DNA of 64,000 nt. It comes from Bacteroides faecium (GTDB lineage Bacteria > Bacteroidota > Bacteroidia > Bacteroidales > Bacteroidaceae). The notes below the pieces were generated by a model. The model was not told where the DNA came from. It saw only the letters and a program-made list of their open reading frames with translations, and made no database searches. Each line of letters opens with the position of its first letter. Position 1 is the stretch's first letter. The stretch is from positions 5,518,001 through 5,582,000 of the forward strand of contig NZ_CP050831.1 of NCBI RefSeq assembly GCF_012113595.1, read 5' to 3'. The position numbers and the translations under genes were made by a program. Below are positions 16,097 through 26,096 of the stretch, piece after piece.

Positions 16097-16999
16097 TCAA
16101 TCCGCACAACATTCCATCTTACAAGTGGCTTCTTCATTTTCAAATTCCAACGTGGCATGATGGATGCCTGCCCCTTCGAGCGCTTCTTTGATGTGATGTT
16201 TTATTTCTTCCATTTGTGTGACGTTATCAATGACGATATGGGCAGTCAATGCGGTTTCTGTGGTGCTCAACGCCCAGATATGTAAATGATGGCAGTTTTC
16301 TACACCGGGTTGCTCCATTATCAATTGCTGAATCTTTTGTGCATCAATGCCTACCGGGACGCCGTCCAATGATAGGCGGAGACTATCACGGAGCAGTCCC
16401 CAGGTAGAAATAATAATGATAACGGCTATCACGAGTCCGATTATCGGGTCGATAATACTCCATCCCGTATGCATGATGATAATCCCGGAGACAACTACAC
16501 CGACAGATACCAACGCATCCGCTGCCATATGCAAGTAAGCCCCTTTCACATTCAGGTCCTTGTCTTTGTCTTTCATAAAAAGCCAGGCGGTGAGCGCGTT
16601 GATTATCACCCCTACTCCGGCTGTCCAGGCAATGGCAGAACCATCGACGGAAACCGGGTGAAATAATTTGTCTATACTCTCGGCGATAATTATGCCGACA
16701 GCAACTAATAATATCACTGCATTTAATAAAGAAACAAGCACGGTGCTCTTCTTATATCCGTAAGTGTAGCGGCTATTGGGGTGAACTCTTTCCAGCCGGA
16801 AAGCCAGCATGGCAAGTACAAGACTTGCTACATCGCCCAAGTTATGCCCGGCATCGGAAAGCAGACTGAGGGAATTATAATAAAACCCGACTCCGAATTC
16901 TACTATGACGAAAGCAATATTCAGAGCGATACCTATAATAAAGGCTTTATTGAGCGATGTCAACCGATGATTATGTTCGTGATGATGATGAGGTTCCAT
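16097..16999 (-). CDS. Zinc-type cation diffusion facilitator exporter, CzcD/ZitB-like
   Basis: A 300-residue transporter with an N-terminal His tract (MEPHHHHEHNHR), six transmembrane segments and a cytoplasmic domain. Both halves of the zinc site are intact: H52-x3-D56 in SDAGHNLGD and H157-x3-D161 in LHMAADALVS. A CKMECC motif closes the protein and may bind metal. Family members export zinc, and sometimes cadmium or cobalt, from the cytoplasm by proton antiport. It is transcribed away from the hmu operon; about 190 bp separates the two start regions. Confidence 0.92.
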   Translation of the reverse strand: MEPHHHHEHNHRLTSLNKAFIIGIALNIAFVIVEFGVGFYYNSLSLLSDAGHNLGDVASLVLAMLAFRLERVHPNSRYTYGYKKSTVLVSLLNAVILLVAVGIIIAESIDKLFHPVSVDGSAIAWTAGVGVIINALTAWLFMKDKDKDLNVKGAYLHMAADALVSVGVVVSGIIIMHTGWSIIDPIIGLVIAVIIIISTWGLLRDSLRLSLDGVPVGIDAQKIQQLIMEQPGVENCHHLHIWALSTTETALTAHIVIDNVTQMEEIKHHIKEALEGAGIHHATLEFENEEATCKMECCAD

Positions 17000-17137
17000 A
17001 TTATACAGCTATTATTCTTTACTTAGAAAACATTCTGCAAAAGAATTGGTTCAAACTTTTTCATAATACCTACATATGATTAACAGCCCAACTCTTTTTC
17101 ATTTCTTTTAGGTATTTTATCACTTTACACTTCCCTG

Positions 17138-17145
17138 TAACTTTG
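17138..17145 (+). promoter_or_regulatory. Probable -7 box of the hmu operon
   Basis: TAACTTTG matches the Bacteroides -7 element and lies 41 bp before the ATG at 17187. The matching -33 box is weak. No clear iron-box palindrome was seen. Confidence 0.5.
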
Positions 17146-17186
17146 CAACCGGAAATTTAATTAATCATTATCTATCAAAATTAAGT

Positions 17187-18062
17187 ATGAAAATCTTAAA
17201 CTTTTGGATGGTCGCCATCATGGCACTATCATTCTCAACTACATTTGTTTCTTGCAGTGACAACGACGATGATACCAATCTTGCAAAAGAGATTGCCGGC
17301 ATTTATAATGGATATTCGGTCGGTGAATGTAATATGTTCTCTGATTATTTATTGGGCAATCAATCTACCGCAACAATAACTGCGAACGAAGACGGTACCA
17401 TCAATTTGGTATATAAATCCGGTTCAGGAGATTTCACCTTGAATAATTTAAAACTTTCTTCCAAATCATTCAGTGGTTCGGGTGAAGTTGCGATGTCAAT
17501 GGGCGGTGGCACAGGTAGTAGCTATGATTACACACTGGAAGGTAGTGTAAATGAATCCAAGGTATTAACCTTGAAAGCTAATGTAGATATTCCGGTACCT
17601 ATGGGAAAGATGGAAATCGTGTTCGTGCAGGGAGAAACACCGATAACTTATAATATAGCTGCCACCTATCAGTATAACAGTTCATTATCTATCAGTGTTA
17701 TGGGTTCATCCTACGGTTCGACCGATGAGTGCAAGGCTGTTATCAAACGTGCATCGGACACAACGGTTGACATTACTCTGAATGGCTTTGCTAATTTAAC
17801 AGGTGGTGGTAGTGGTATGAATTTAGGTGATTTCACTATCAGCGGGGTAAATGTAACAGCCGAAGCCAACGGAACTTATTCACTTAGCTTGGGAGAATAT
17901 GAATCTACCGACAGTACTGAAAGGGCTATCACAGGAGAAAGCCTGAGCGGCACAATCGCAGCAGACGGTACAGCTACCATCAACACTGATTTCAGACCGG
18001 GCAGTATGCCAATGGCTATTTCCGCAGTCTTTACAGGAAGCAATACAGCAAGTGCAGAATAA
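17187..18062 (+). CDS. Lipoprotein with two calycin-like beta-barrel domains
   Basis: A 291-residue lipoprotein (signal ending TFVSCSDNDDD). Two similar beta-rich halves follow: IAGIYNGYSVGECNMFSDYL to about residue 155, and ITYNIAATYQYNSSLSISVMGSSYG to about 285. They look like the calycin-like domain common in Bacteroides surface proteins. It begins the hmu operon, ten bp before hmuY, so it probably helps capture haem or another tetrapyrrole outside the cell. It is not part of the classic six-gene hmu operon of Porphyromonas gingivalis. The link to haem rests on position alone. Confidence 0.75.
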   Translation: MKILNFWMVAIMALSFSTTFVSCSDNDDDTNLAKEIAGIYNGYSVGECNMFSDYLLGNQSTATITANEDGTINLVYKSGSGDFTLNNLKLSSKSFSGSGEVAMSMGGGTGSSYDYTLEGSVNESKVLTLKANVDIPVPMGKMEIVFVQGETPITYNIAATYQYNSSLSISVMGSSYGSTDECKAVIKRASDTTVDITLNGFANLTGGGSGMNLGDFTISGVNVTAEANGTYSLSLGEYESTDSTERAITGESLSGTIAADGTATINTDFRPGSMPMAISAVFTGSNTASAE

Positions 18063-18071
18063 ACAATTCAA

Positions 18072-18758
18072 ATGAAAGAAATGAAAAGAAGCAGTAACGC
18101 TATTTTCAAATATACAATAATACTGGGAGCGGCTATGTCGCTCTCAGCTTGTAATGGATTATTTGAAAATATTTATGACGCCCCCATCGAAACTGAGATG
18201 GAAATCAAGGAAAATAGTTTCTCACAGGTCAAGACCGTTGAATATACAGAATGGGCATACATTGACCTCTCCAACCGCAAGGTAACAACCGTACCAATCG
18301 GGGAAGAATACGAAAGCCAAATTCCCGAGGAGTGGGATTTTGCAATTCACCGCTATGATATAAAGACTAATGGTGGCGCTGCCTTCCAGACCAGTTATAC
18401 GAGTATTGATGACTTTCTTGCAGCAAGAAAACTACCCGCTGATAAAGATTTTCTTGAAGATGAATGGACAACTGACAAAATAGCTATTGACATGTCGGGC
18501 ATGATGGATGGCAAAATTGTCTATACGGAGTCTTACCGTAATGCAGTTTTATCCGGTTGGCTGGATGTGAACACCTCTACAATGCCACCTGTATACACCA
18601 TGTCAAATCAGGTCTTTCTGATACGCATGAAAGACAATACATACGCAGCTATACGTTTCACCAACTACATGAATGCCAGAGGTATAAAAGGATATATTGA
18701 TTTTGATTTCTCATATCCGCTTGATTTCGACGACAACAACAACGAAACCAATAATTAA
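18072..18758 (+). CDS. hmuY: HmuY-family haem-binding lipoprotein
   Basis: A 228-residue lipoprotein (signal with SLSACNG) of the HmuY family, recognised by EYTEWAYIDLSNRKV, EEWDFAIHRYDIKTNGG and a C-terminal YAAIRFTNYMNARGIKGYIDFDFSYPL. HmuY proteins bind haem outside the cell and hand it to the HmuR receptor. In P. gingivalis two His hold the haem, whereas Bacteroides-type homologues use Met. The Met-rich stretch IDMSGMMDGKIVY and the Met in TMSNQVFLIRM fit the Met type. An ATG three codons downstream (MKRSSN) is an alternative start. It lies 2 bp before hmuR. Confidence 0.87.
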   Translation: MKEMKRSSNAIFKYTIILGAAMSLSACNGLFENIYDAPIETEMEIKENSFSQVKTVEYTEWAYIDLSNRKVTTVPIGEEYESQIPEEWDFAIHRYDIKTNGGAAFQTSYTSIDDFLAARKLPADKDFLEDEWTTDKIAIDMSGMMDGKIVYTESYRNAVLSGWLDVNTSTMPPVYTMSNQVFLIRMKDNTYAAIRFTNYMNARGIKGYIDFDFSYPLDFDDNNNETNN

Positions 18759-18760
18759 GA

Positions 18761-20905
18761 ATGAAACCTATATTTATTATATCAGCACTGTTTTTTTCCT
18801 TTATAACAACTTGTGCCACATTTGCACAACAATCAACTTATCACATCAGCGGACGTGTAACAGATACAACCGGAGACCCACTTCCCGGTGCTACAATTTC
18901 CATCAAAGGAAAAGGAACCGGAGCTGTCACGACTGCCGACGGCTCATATACTCTTCAACTACCCGGAATGGGGACATATCTTATCACCGCCTCTTACGTG
19001 GGTTATCAAACTCAAGAAAAAAGACTGACCGTAGGACGGGAAAAAAGATTGAGTTTCCGTTTATTGGAAGACCAGTTTGACTTGGGAACCGTAGTAGTGA
19101 CAGGTACACGTACCCCCAAACTGCTGAAAGACGCTCCTATCATCACCCGCGTAATCACGGCAGATGATATCAAGAAAGTAGACGCAACCAATATAGGCCA
19201 ACTATTACAGTCCGAACTGCCGGGAATTGAATTCTCCTATTCAATGGACCAGCAGGTTTCTATCAACATGCAGGGATTTGGCGGTAACTCCGTACTTTTC
19301 CTCGTAGACGGTGAACGGCTGGCAGGTGAAACCCTAAATAACGTCGACTACAACCGGCTGAATCTCGACAACGTGGAACGGGTGGAAATCGTCAAAGGAG
19401 CGGCATCTACCCTGTATGGTTCAAGTGCAGTGGGTGGAGTAATTAATATTATTACCCGTGAGTCCGAAGATGCATGGAACCTTAACTTAAACAGTCGCTT
19501 CGGAGAACATAACGACCAGCGATATGGCGGAACTTTCAGCTTCAAAGCCGGAAAGTTCAACAGCCAGACGAATGTACAGCATACAGTATCCGACTCTTAC
19601 GACGTGCCGGAAGGAGATGTCACGACTGTCTTCGGCAACCGTACATGGAACGTAAAAGAACGTCTTGTGTACAAGCCATCCGACCAACTCAAACTGACGG
19701 CTCGCGGTGGATATTATTTCCGCGAACGGGATAAGACAGGCGACAGCAAAGACCGCTATCGTGATTTCAGCGGTGGACTGAAAGTGAACTATGATTTCAA
19801 TATCATGAGTAACCTGGAAGTGGCCTACACATTCGACCAATACGATAAAAGCGATTATCTTACTTCATACAAATATGACATACGTGATTATAGCAACGTG
19901 CAGCATAGCGTACGTGCACTTTACAATTACACGTTCAATGACAAGAATATCCTAACCGTAGGCGGAGACTATATGCGCGACTATCTGCTGTCGTATCAAT
20001 TCACAGATAATGGAAGCCATACGATGCACTCGGCAGATGCATTCGGTCAATTCGACTGGAACCCGACTGAACATTTCAACGTGATTAGCGGTGTACGCTT
20101 TGACTACTTCTCACAATCCAGTGTGCGCCATGTCTCACCGCATATCGGATTAATGTATAAAATAGCCAATTGCTCGCTCCGCGGTTCATACTCACAAGGT
20201 TTCCGCTCTCCCACCCTCAAAGAAATGTACATGAATTTTGATATGGCGAATGCTATGATGATTTATGGCAATCCCGACCTGAAATCGGAAACGAGCCATA
20301 ACTTCTCGCTTTCCGCCGAATATACCAAAAGCCGTTACAACTTCACCGTATCAGGATACTACAATCTGGTCAATGACCGGATTGACCTGACTTCTTTTCG
20401 TGATACGGACGGAAGATGGGCACAACTATATATCAATACGGAAAAAGTGGACATCGCCGGTGTAGACCTCAACGCTTCTGCCAAATATCCTTGCGGATTG
20501 GGAGTGCGTGTTTCTTACGGATACGTCCATGAGTTCATGCGCGATGGTCAGATGAAGTTTTCCAGTACCCGCCCACATTCTGCGACGGCACGTATCGAAT
20601 ATGGCAAATCGTGGAATAACTACCAATTCAACCTCTCGCTGAACGGTCGTGCCTTATCCAAAGTAGAAACAAATAAATATGTCGGAAACAACCCGGATGA
20701 AGGAACTGCCGGAGTAAGCTATCCCGGCTACACAATGTGGAACTTAACTTTGACACAAGGTATCTGGAAAGGAATCAGCCTAAATATGGCTGTCAACAAT
20801 ATATTCAATTATATTCCCAGCTATTATGATGCCAATTCTCCCTATACCCGGGGAACTAATTTTTCTATCGGACTGGCATTAGATGTGGACAGGTTCTTCA
20901 AATAA
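18761..20905 (+). CDS. hmuR: TonB-dependent haem receptor HmuR
   Basis: A 714-residue outer-membrane receptor with a signal peptide (MKPIFIISALFFSFITTCATFA), a carboxypeptidase-regulatory-like domain (HISGRVTDTTGDPLPGATI), a plug (VVVTGTRTPKLLKDAPIITRV) and a barrel. The haem-receptor signature boxes are present as FRSPTLKE and GNPDLKSE. The 18 or so residues between the boxes have no His but several Met (MYMNFDMANAMMIYG), unlike receptors that use a His there. Gene order hmuY-hmuR-hmuS supports the assignment. It drives haem across the outer membrane with TonB energy. Confidence 0.9.
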   Translation: MKPIFIISALFFSFITTCATFAQQSTYHISGRVTDTTGDPLPGATISIKGKGTGAVTTADGSYTLQLPGMGTYLITASYVGYQTQEKRLTVGREKRLSFRLLEDQFDLGTVVVTGTRTPKLLKDAPIITRVITADDIKKVDATNIGQLLQSELPGIEFSYSMDQQVSINMQGFGGNSVLFLVDGERLAGETLNNVDYNRLNLDNVERVEIVKGAASTLYGSSAVGGVINIITRESEDAWNLNLNSRFGEHNDQRYGGTFSFKAGKFNSQTNVQHTVSDSYDVPEGDVTTVFGNRTWNVKERLVYKPSDQLKLTARGGYYFRERDKTGDSKDRYRDFSGGLKVNYDFNIMSNLEVAYTFDQYDKSDYLTSYKYDIRDYSNVQHSVRALYNYTFNDKNILTVGGDYMRDYLLSYQFTDNGSHTMHSADAFGQFDWNPTEHFNVISGVRFDYFSQSSVRHVSPHIGLMYKIANCSLRGSYSQGFRSPTLKEMYMNFDMANAMMIYGNPDLKSETSHNFSLSAEYTKSRYNFTVSGYYNLVNDRIDLTSFRDTDGRWAQLYINTEKVDIAGVDLNASAKYPCGLGVRVSYGYVHEFMRDGQMKFSSTRPHSATARIEYGKSWNNYQFNLSLNGRALSKVETNKYVGNNPDEGTAGVSYPGYTMWNLTLTQGIWKGISLNMAVNNIFNYIPSYYDANSPYTRGTNFSIGLALDVDRFFK

Positions 20906-20947
20906 GAAAAAAAATAAAAACTACATACAAAGCTAAAAATAAGAGAA

Positions 20948-23900
20948 ATGAAAAAGAAAAGTAAAATCATCTTAGGCGTGTGCATTGTCGCAGCCGTCCT
21001 GGTAGGCATATCTATCTGGAACGCCTGGTTCAGCGCCACACAGATTGCTTTCGTCAACTTCCAGACCATACAGCAGGGAAGTATATCGAAAGCCAACGAC
21101 AATTCATCCATCAAACTCAGTGAAGTGTCTCTCGACAATCTGGACAGCCTAACGGGGTATGACATGGTATTTGTCAACGGGATGGGCTTGCGTATTGTCG
21201 AGGAGCAACGTCAGCAAATACAGCAGGCAGCGGACAAAGGCGTGCCTGTATATACTTCCATGGCAACAAATCCTGCCAACAATATTTGCAATCTTGACAG
21301 CGTGCAACAGAACCTGATACGCGGCTATCTGTCGAACGGCGGAAAAAACAACTACCGGAATATGCTGAACTATATCCGCAAGGTAATTGACGGCAAAGCC
21401 TCTTCCGTACCGGAAGTGGAAGACCCGGCAGAAAGACCGTCCGACATGCTGTATCATGCCGGACTTACGAACCCGGACGATGAACTGGAATTCCTCACCG
21501 TCGCAGACTACGAGAAATTCACGAAAGAGAACAATCTTTATAAAGAGGGGGCAAAGAAAATCATGATTACCGGACAAATGGCGGATGCCACCGGACTGAT
21601 TGAAGCGCTCGAAAAAGAAGGGTACAATGTTTATCCCGTGCAGTCAATGACAAGGTTTATGTCTTTCATCGACGAAATTGAGCCTGATGCTATCATCAAC
21701 ATGGCACATGGACGTATGGGCGATAAAATGGTAGATTACCTGAAAGAAAAGAATATCCTGCTATTTGCCCCGCTCACCATCAACAGCCTTGTAGATGAAT
21801 GGGAAAAAGACCCGATGGGAATGGCGGGCGGATTCATGTCACAGAGCATCGTAACCCCTGAAATCGACGGAGCGGTTCGCCCCTTTGCGTTATTTGCACA
21901 ATACGAGGACGAAGAAGGATTGCGCCATTCCTACGCCGTCCCCGAACGTTTAAAGACTTTTGTATCTACGATAAACAATTACCTGAATCTGAATACAAAG
22001 CCGAACAATGAGAAAAAGGTAGCTATCTATTATTATAAAGGTCCGGGGCAGAACGCATTGACGGCTGCCGGAATGGAAGTGGTTCCTTCGCTTTACAATC
22101 TTCTGGTTCGTATGAAACAGGAAGGGTACAACGTATCCAACCTGCCAGCCAACGCCGAAGAACTAGGCAGAATGATACACGCGCAAGGAGCCGTATTCAA
22201 TACTTATGCCGAAGGAGCATTCAACGATTTCATGCAGAACGGACACCCCGAACTGATAACCAAAGAGCAATACGAAAGCTGGGTGAAAGAATCGCTCCGC
22301 CCTGAAAAATACAAGGAAGTAGTGGATGCTTTCGGCGAGTTCCCCGGAAATTATATGGTGACTCCCGACGGCAAACTGGGAATTGCCCGCCTGCAATTCG
22401 GAAATGTCGTCTTACTGCCGCAGAATGCTGCCGGAAGTGGTGATAACTCTTTCCAGGTAGTGCATGGCACGGACATGGCTCCGCCACATACCTATATTGC
22501 TTCATACCTGTGGATGCAACATGGCTTCAAAGCCGACGCTCTTATCCATTTCGGTACGCATGGCAGCCTTGAATTCACTCCAAGGAAACAAGTGGCATTG
22601 TGCAGCAATGACTGGCCCGACCGTTTGGTAGGTGCAGTGCCTCATTTCTATATCTACTCTATCGGTAATGTAGGAGAAGGCATGATGGCGAAACGCCGTT
22701 CTTATGCGACGTTGCAGTCTTACCTCACTCCGCCTTTCCTCGAAAGCAGCGTACGCGGCATCTACCGGGAGCTGATGGAAAAGATTAAAATCTATAATAA
22801 CTCCCAGAAGGAGAATAAAGACCAGGAATCCCTGGCTGTAAAGACACTGACTGTGAAGATGGGTATTCATCGTGACTTGGGTTTGGACAGCATTGCCGGC
22901 AAACCTTATTCGGAAGATGAAATCGCCCGCGTAGAGAACTTTGCCGAAGAGCTCGCTACGGAGAAAATCACAGGACAGCTCTATACCATGGGAGTTCCTT
23001 ACGAACCGGAACGGATTACTTCTTCCGTCTATGCAATGGCGACAGAGCCTATCGCTTACAGCCTTTTGGCTCTTGACAAGCAACGCGGCAAAGCAACGGA
23101 AGCTGTCAACAAACACCGCAGTCTCTTTACACAGCAATATCTGTCTCCTGCCCGCCTGTTGGTAGAAAAGCTGATGGTTAATCCTGCATTAGCTACGGAT
23201 GAACTGATTTGCCGCACCGCAGGAATCACACCGCAGGAACTGGCAAAAGCACGTCAAATAGAAGCCGACCGCAACGCCCCGAAAGGCATGATGGCTATGA
23301 TGATGGCTGCGGCAGCCAAAAAGGAGCATGCAAAAGACGGGAAGTCCGGCAACGGTCATCCCGGGATGGCTACGGCTATGACAGGAAAAGGAAAATCTCC
23401 TCATGGCAAAATGCCCGAAGGGATGAAAGAAGCCATGAAGAAAATGGGAGCTGACATGGACCCGAAGAAAGCCATGGAAATGGCCAAATCAATGGGAGCA
23501 AGTCCCGAAGCTCTGAAAAAGATGGAAGCCGGAATGAAGGCGAACAAAGAGAAAGCGGAAAAGCCACAAGGGATGACAGCCATGATGACCGCTATGGGAC
23601 AAGCTCCGAAAGAATATAATAAGGAAGAAGTAGAATTCGCATTAGCCGTGAGCGAAGTAGAACGCACCATCAAAAATGTGAATAACTATAAGAGCGCCCT
23701 TCTGACAAGCCCTGAGAAAGAGCTTGGCAGCTTGATTAATGCTTTGGACGGCGGCTACACTGCCCCTACTCCGGGCGGTGACCCGATAGCGAATCCGAAC
23801 GCATTGCCTACGGGACGCAATATGTACGCCATCAACGCTGAAGCAACTCCTACGGAGTCTGCCTGGGAAAAGGGTATCGCTCTTGCCAAACAAACGATTG

Positions 23901-25312
23901 AAACGTACAAACAACGTCACAACGATTCCATACCACGCAAGGTAAGCTATACTTTATGGTCATCCGAATTTATTGAAACCGGGGGTGCTACTATTGCGCA
24001 AGTTCTTTATATGCTGGGCGTAGAGCCTGTACGTGATGCTTTCGGTCGTGTCAGTGACTTGAAGTTGATTCCTTCCGCAGAGTTGGGACGCCCTCGTATT
24101 GATGTAGTAGTGCAGACTTCCGGACAACTCCGCGACCTTGCCGCTTCCCGCCTGTTCCTAATCAACCGGGCAGTGGAAATGGCTGCCGCTGCCAAAGATG
24201 ATACGTATGAGAATCAAGTAGCAGCCAGTGTGATAGAGGCCGAACGTGTATTAACGGAAAAAGGATTAAGCCCGAAAGATGCCCGCGAAATATCTACATT
24301 CCGTGTATTCGGCGGAGCCAACGGTTCGTATGGTTCAGGTATTCAGGAAATGGTGGAAGCCGGTGACCGCTGGGAGAACGAATCGGAAATTGCCGCAACT
24401 TATCTCAACAATATGGGAGCTTACTATGGCAATGAGAAGAATTGGGAAGTCTTTCAGAAATTTGCTTTCGAAGCTGCGTTAACCCGTACAGATGTGGTGG
24501 TACAGCCCCGTCAAAGCAATACATGGGGAGCGTTAAGCCTCGACCACGTTTATGAGTTTATGGGCGGAATGAACCTTGCCGTGCGCAATGTGACCGGCAA
24601 AGACCCGGATGCTTATCTCAGTGATTATCGCAACCGCAACAATATGAAGATGCAGGAGCTTAAAGAAGCTGTCGGAGTGGAAAGTCGTACAACAATCCTG
24701 AATCCTACCTATATCAAAGAAAAGATGAAAGGCGGAGCTTCCTCAGCCAGTGAATTTGCGGAAGTTATCACGAATACCTATGGATGGAACGTGATGAAAC
24801 CGGCTGCTATCGACAAAGAGCTTTGGGATAATATCTATAATGTATATGTAAAGGATGAGCTCAACCTGGGAGTAAAGAAATACTTTGAACAACAGAACCC
24901 TGCCGCCCTGGAAGAAATGACGGCCGTCATGCTGGAAAGCGTCCGCAAAGGATTGTGGAAAGCAAACGAGGAACAAGTAGCAGAGCTGAGTAAATTGCAC
25001 ACGGAAATAGTGAACACCTACCGCCCGTCCTGTTCGGGATTTGTTTGTGACAATGCGAAGCTGCGCGATTTTATCGCTTCAAAATCCAACGCGCAAACAG
25101 CCGCACAATATAAAGAGAACATTTCTAAAATCCGTGAAGCCAAGACAAGCGGAGAGGATAAAGGAGTGGTGATGAAAAAAGAAGAGATGAAGCAGGCTGC
25201 GGAACAGCAGACAAATACATTGAGCAATGTAGCCGTAGGCATCGCCGTTATCATCGTCATACTCGCTCTGATACTCTTTGTGCGCAAGCGCCGCAAAAAC
25301 AGTCAGGTGTAA
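20948..25312 (+). CDS. hmuS: CobN/magnesium-chelatase-H homologue HmuS, membrane anchored
   Basis: A 1454-residue protein of the CobN/BchH chelatase large-subunit family. An N-terminal transmembrane anchor (ILGVCIVAAVLVGISIW) and a C-terminal one (VAVGIAVIIVILALILFV) hold a large periplasmic or cytoplasmic body. Family blocks include KVAIYYYKGPGQNALTAAGMEVVPSLYNLL, HGTHGSLEFTPRK-like (HFGTHGSLEFTPRKQVAL) and the C-terminal FRVFGGANGSYGSGIQEMV. Residues about 781-883 are a linker with 21 Met plus several Lys and His (GMMAMMMAAAA, MKEAMKKMGADM). In the hmu operon the enzyme is thought to remove iron from haem, the reverse of normal chelation. No CobS/CobT partner genes are seen here. Confidence 0.9.
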   Translation: MKKKSKIILGVCIVAAVLVGISIWNAWFSATQIAFVNFQTIQQGSISKANDNSSIKLSEVSLDNLDSLTGYDMVFVNGMGLRIVEEQRQQIQQAADKGVPVYTSMATNPANNICNLDSVQQNLIRGYLSNGGKNNYRNMLNYIRKVIDGKASSVPEVEDPAERPSDMLYHAGLTNPDDELEFLTVADYEKFTKENNLYKEGAKKIMITGQMADATGLIEALEKEGYNVYPVQSMTRFMSFIDEIEPDAIINMAHGRMGDKMVDYLKEKNILLFAPLTINSLVDEWEKDPMGMAGGFMSQSIVTPEIDGAVRPFALFAQYEDEEGLRHSYAVPERLKTFVSTINNYLNLNTKPNNEKKVAIYYYKGPGQNALTAAGMEVVPSLYNLLVRMKQEGYNVSNLPANAEELGRMIHAQGAVFNTYAEGAFNDFMQNGHPELITKEQYESWVKESLRPEKYKEVVDAFGEFPGNYMVTPDGKLGIARLQFGNVVLLPQNAAGSGDNSFQVVHGTDMAPPHTYIASYLWMQHGFKADALIHFGTHGSLEFTPRKQVALCSNDWPDRLVGAVPHFYIYSIGNVGEGMMAKRRSYATLQSYLTPPFLESSVRGIYRELMEKIKIYNNSQKENKDQESLAVKTLTVKMGIHRDLGLDSIAGKPYSEDEIARVENFAEELATEKITGQLYTMGVPYEPERITSSVYAMATEPIAYSLLALDKQRGKATEAVNKHRSLFTQQYLSPARLLVEKLMVNPALATDELICRTAGITPQELAKARQIEADRNAPKGMMAMMMAAAAKKEHAKDGKSGNGHPGMATAMTGKGKSPHGKMPEGMKEAMKKMGADMDPKKAMEMAKSMGASPEALKKMEAGMKANKEKAEKPQGMTAMMTAMGQAPKEYNKEEVEFALAVSEVERTIKNVNNYKSALLTSPEKELGSLINALDGGYTAPTPGGDPIANPNALPTGRNMYAINAEATPTESAWEKGIALAKQTIETYKQRHNDSIPRKVSYTLWSSEFIETGGATIAQVLYMLGVEPVRDAFGRVSDLKLIPSAELGRPRIDVVVQTSGQLRDLAASRLFLINRAVEMAAAAKDDTYENQVAASVIEAERVLTEKGLSPKDAREISTFRVFGGANGSYGSGIQEMVEAGDRWENESEIAATYLNNMGAYYGNEKNWEVFQKFAFEAALTRTDVVVQPRQSNTWGALSLDHVYEFMGGMNLAVRNVTGKDPDAYLSDYRNRNNMKMQELKEAVGVESRTTILNPTYIKEKMKGGASSASEFAEVITNTYGWNVMKPAAIDKELWDNIYNVYVKDELNLGVKKYFEQQNPAALEEMTAVMLESVRKGLWKANEEQVAELSKLHTEIVNTYRPSCSGFVCDNAKLRDFIASKSNAQTAAQYKENISKIREAKTSGEDKGVVMKKEEMKQAAEQQTNTLSNVAVGIAVIIVILALILFVRKRRKNSQV

Positions 25313-25364
25313 ATCAGGAACCGGTAATTTAGAATTTGTAATCAGTAACTTGTAATTAACAATA

Positions 25365-26063
25365 ATGGATACAGTTGTCCTTGTACTTATGCTTCTTACA
25401 GCATTCAATTTTCTGTTGAAGCAAACGTTTTGGAAAGCAATAGCGGTGGGTGCTATCGCCGCTGTCTGCGCTGTGTTTGCCGGATTGATGTGGCCGTATG
25501 CCATCGAGCAATCGAAATCACAGATAGCCAACTGGCTCGGCAACCAGCCCTTGATGCTGGATACCTCTGTGATTCTGAGTATCGAAGTCTGCATACAAAT
25601 GGCTTATGCCATGCTGGCTGTTCACGTAGCCAATGACTATCCGGTCAAGCCGCGCATGATAGTGATGTACCGCTTTCTCCGCTGGTTTCCGGGATTATTG
25701 ATTTTCCCGGTTTTATTCAGCGGATTGGTATATCTCATCTTTGCATTTCCCGGCACTTCTTTTCAAACGATAGCCTGGAGTTACGCTGCCTTCATCCTGG
25801 TAGTGATACCCTGCGGAAGATACCTGTTGCTTTATCTCCTTCCGGAGAAGGAACTGCGGCTGGAACTTTTCTTTCTGACCAATGCACTGGTAGCCATACT
25901 GGGCATCGTTGCAACCGTCAATGGAAAAACATCGGCAGCAGGTGTCAGCGAAATAGACTGGAAAGCGCTGTTGGGCGTGATAGCTATCGCATTGGCCGGT
26001 GGAGTCTTAGGACTCTTCTGGTGGAATATCCGAAGCAGGCGAAAAGAAAAAAGCATGAAATAA
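25365..26063 (+). CDS. hmuT: HmuT-like integral membrane protein
   Basis: A 232-residue protein with about six hydrophobic segments (VVLVLMLLTAFNFLL, AIAVGAIAAVCAVFAGLMW, FPGLLIFPVLFSGLVYLIF, LALAGGVLGLFWW and others) and a basic C-terminus. No catalytic motif is visible. Its position between hmuS and the ExbB-like gene matches hmuT of the P. gingivalis operon. A role in the inner-membrane part of haem or haem-iron handling is inferred from position. Confidence 0.78.
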   Translation: MDTVVLVLMLLTAFNFLLKQTFWKAIAVGAIAAVCAVFAGLMWPYAIEQSKSQIANWLGNQPLMLDTSVILSIEVCIQMAYAMLAVHVANDYPVKPRMIVMYRFLRWFPGLLIFPVLFSGLVYLIFAFPGTSFQTIAWSYAAFILVVIPCGRYLLLYLLPEKELRLELFFLTNALVAILGIVATVNGKTSAAGVSEIDWKALLGVIAIALAGGVLGLFWWNIRSRRKEKSMK

Positions 26064-26096
26064 ATAAAGAAATAACTTATTAAATAATCAACAACA

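Noticed and set aside
22502..23137. Minus-strand ORF of 211 codons inside hmuS
   Set aside because: Antisense shadow; no promoter or domain seen.
25320..25364. GTAAT-rich repeats before hmuT as an element
   Set aside because: Short AT-rich repetition common between Bacteroides genes; not distinctive enough.
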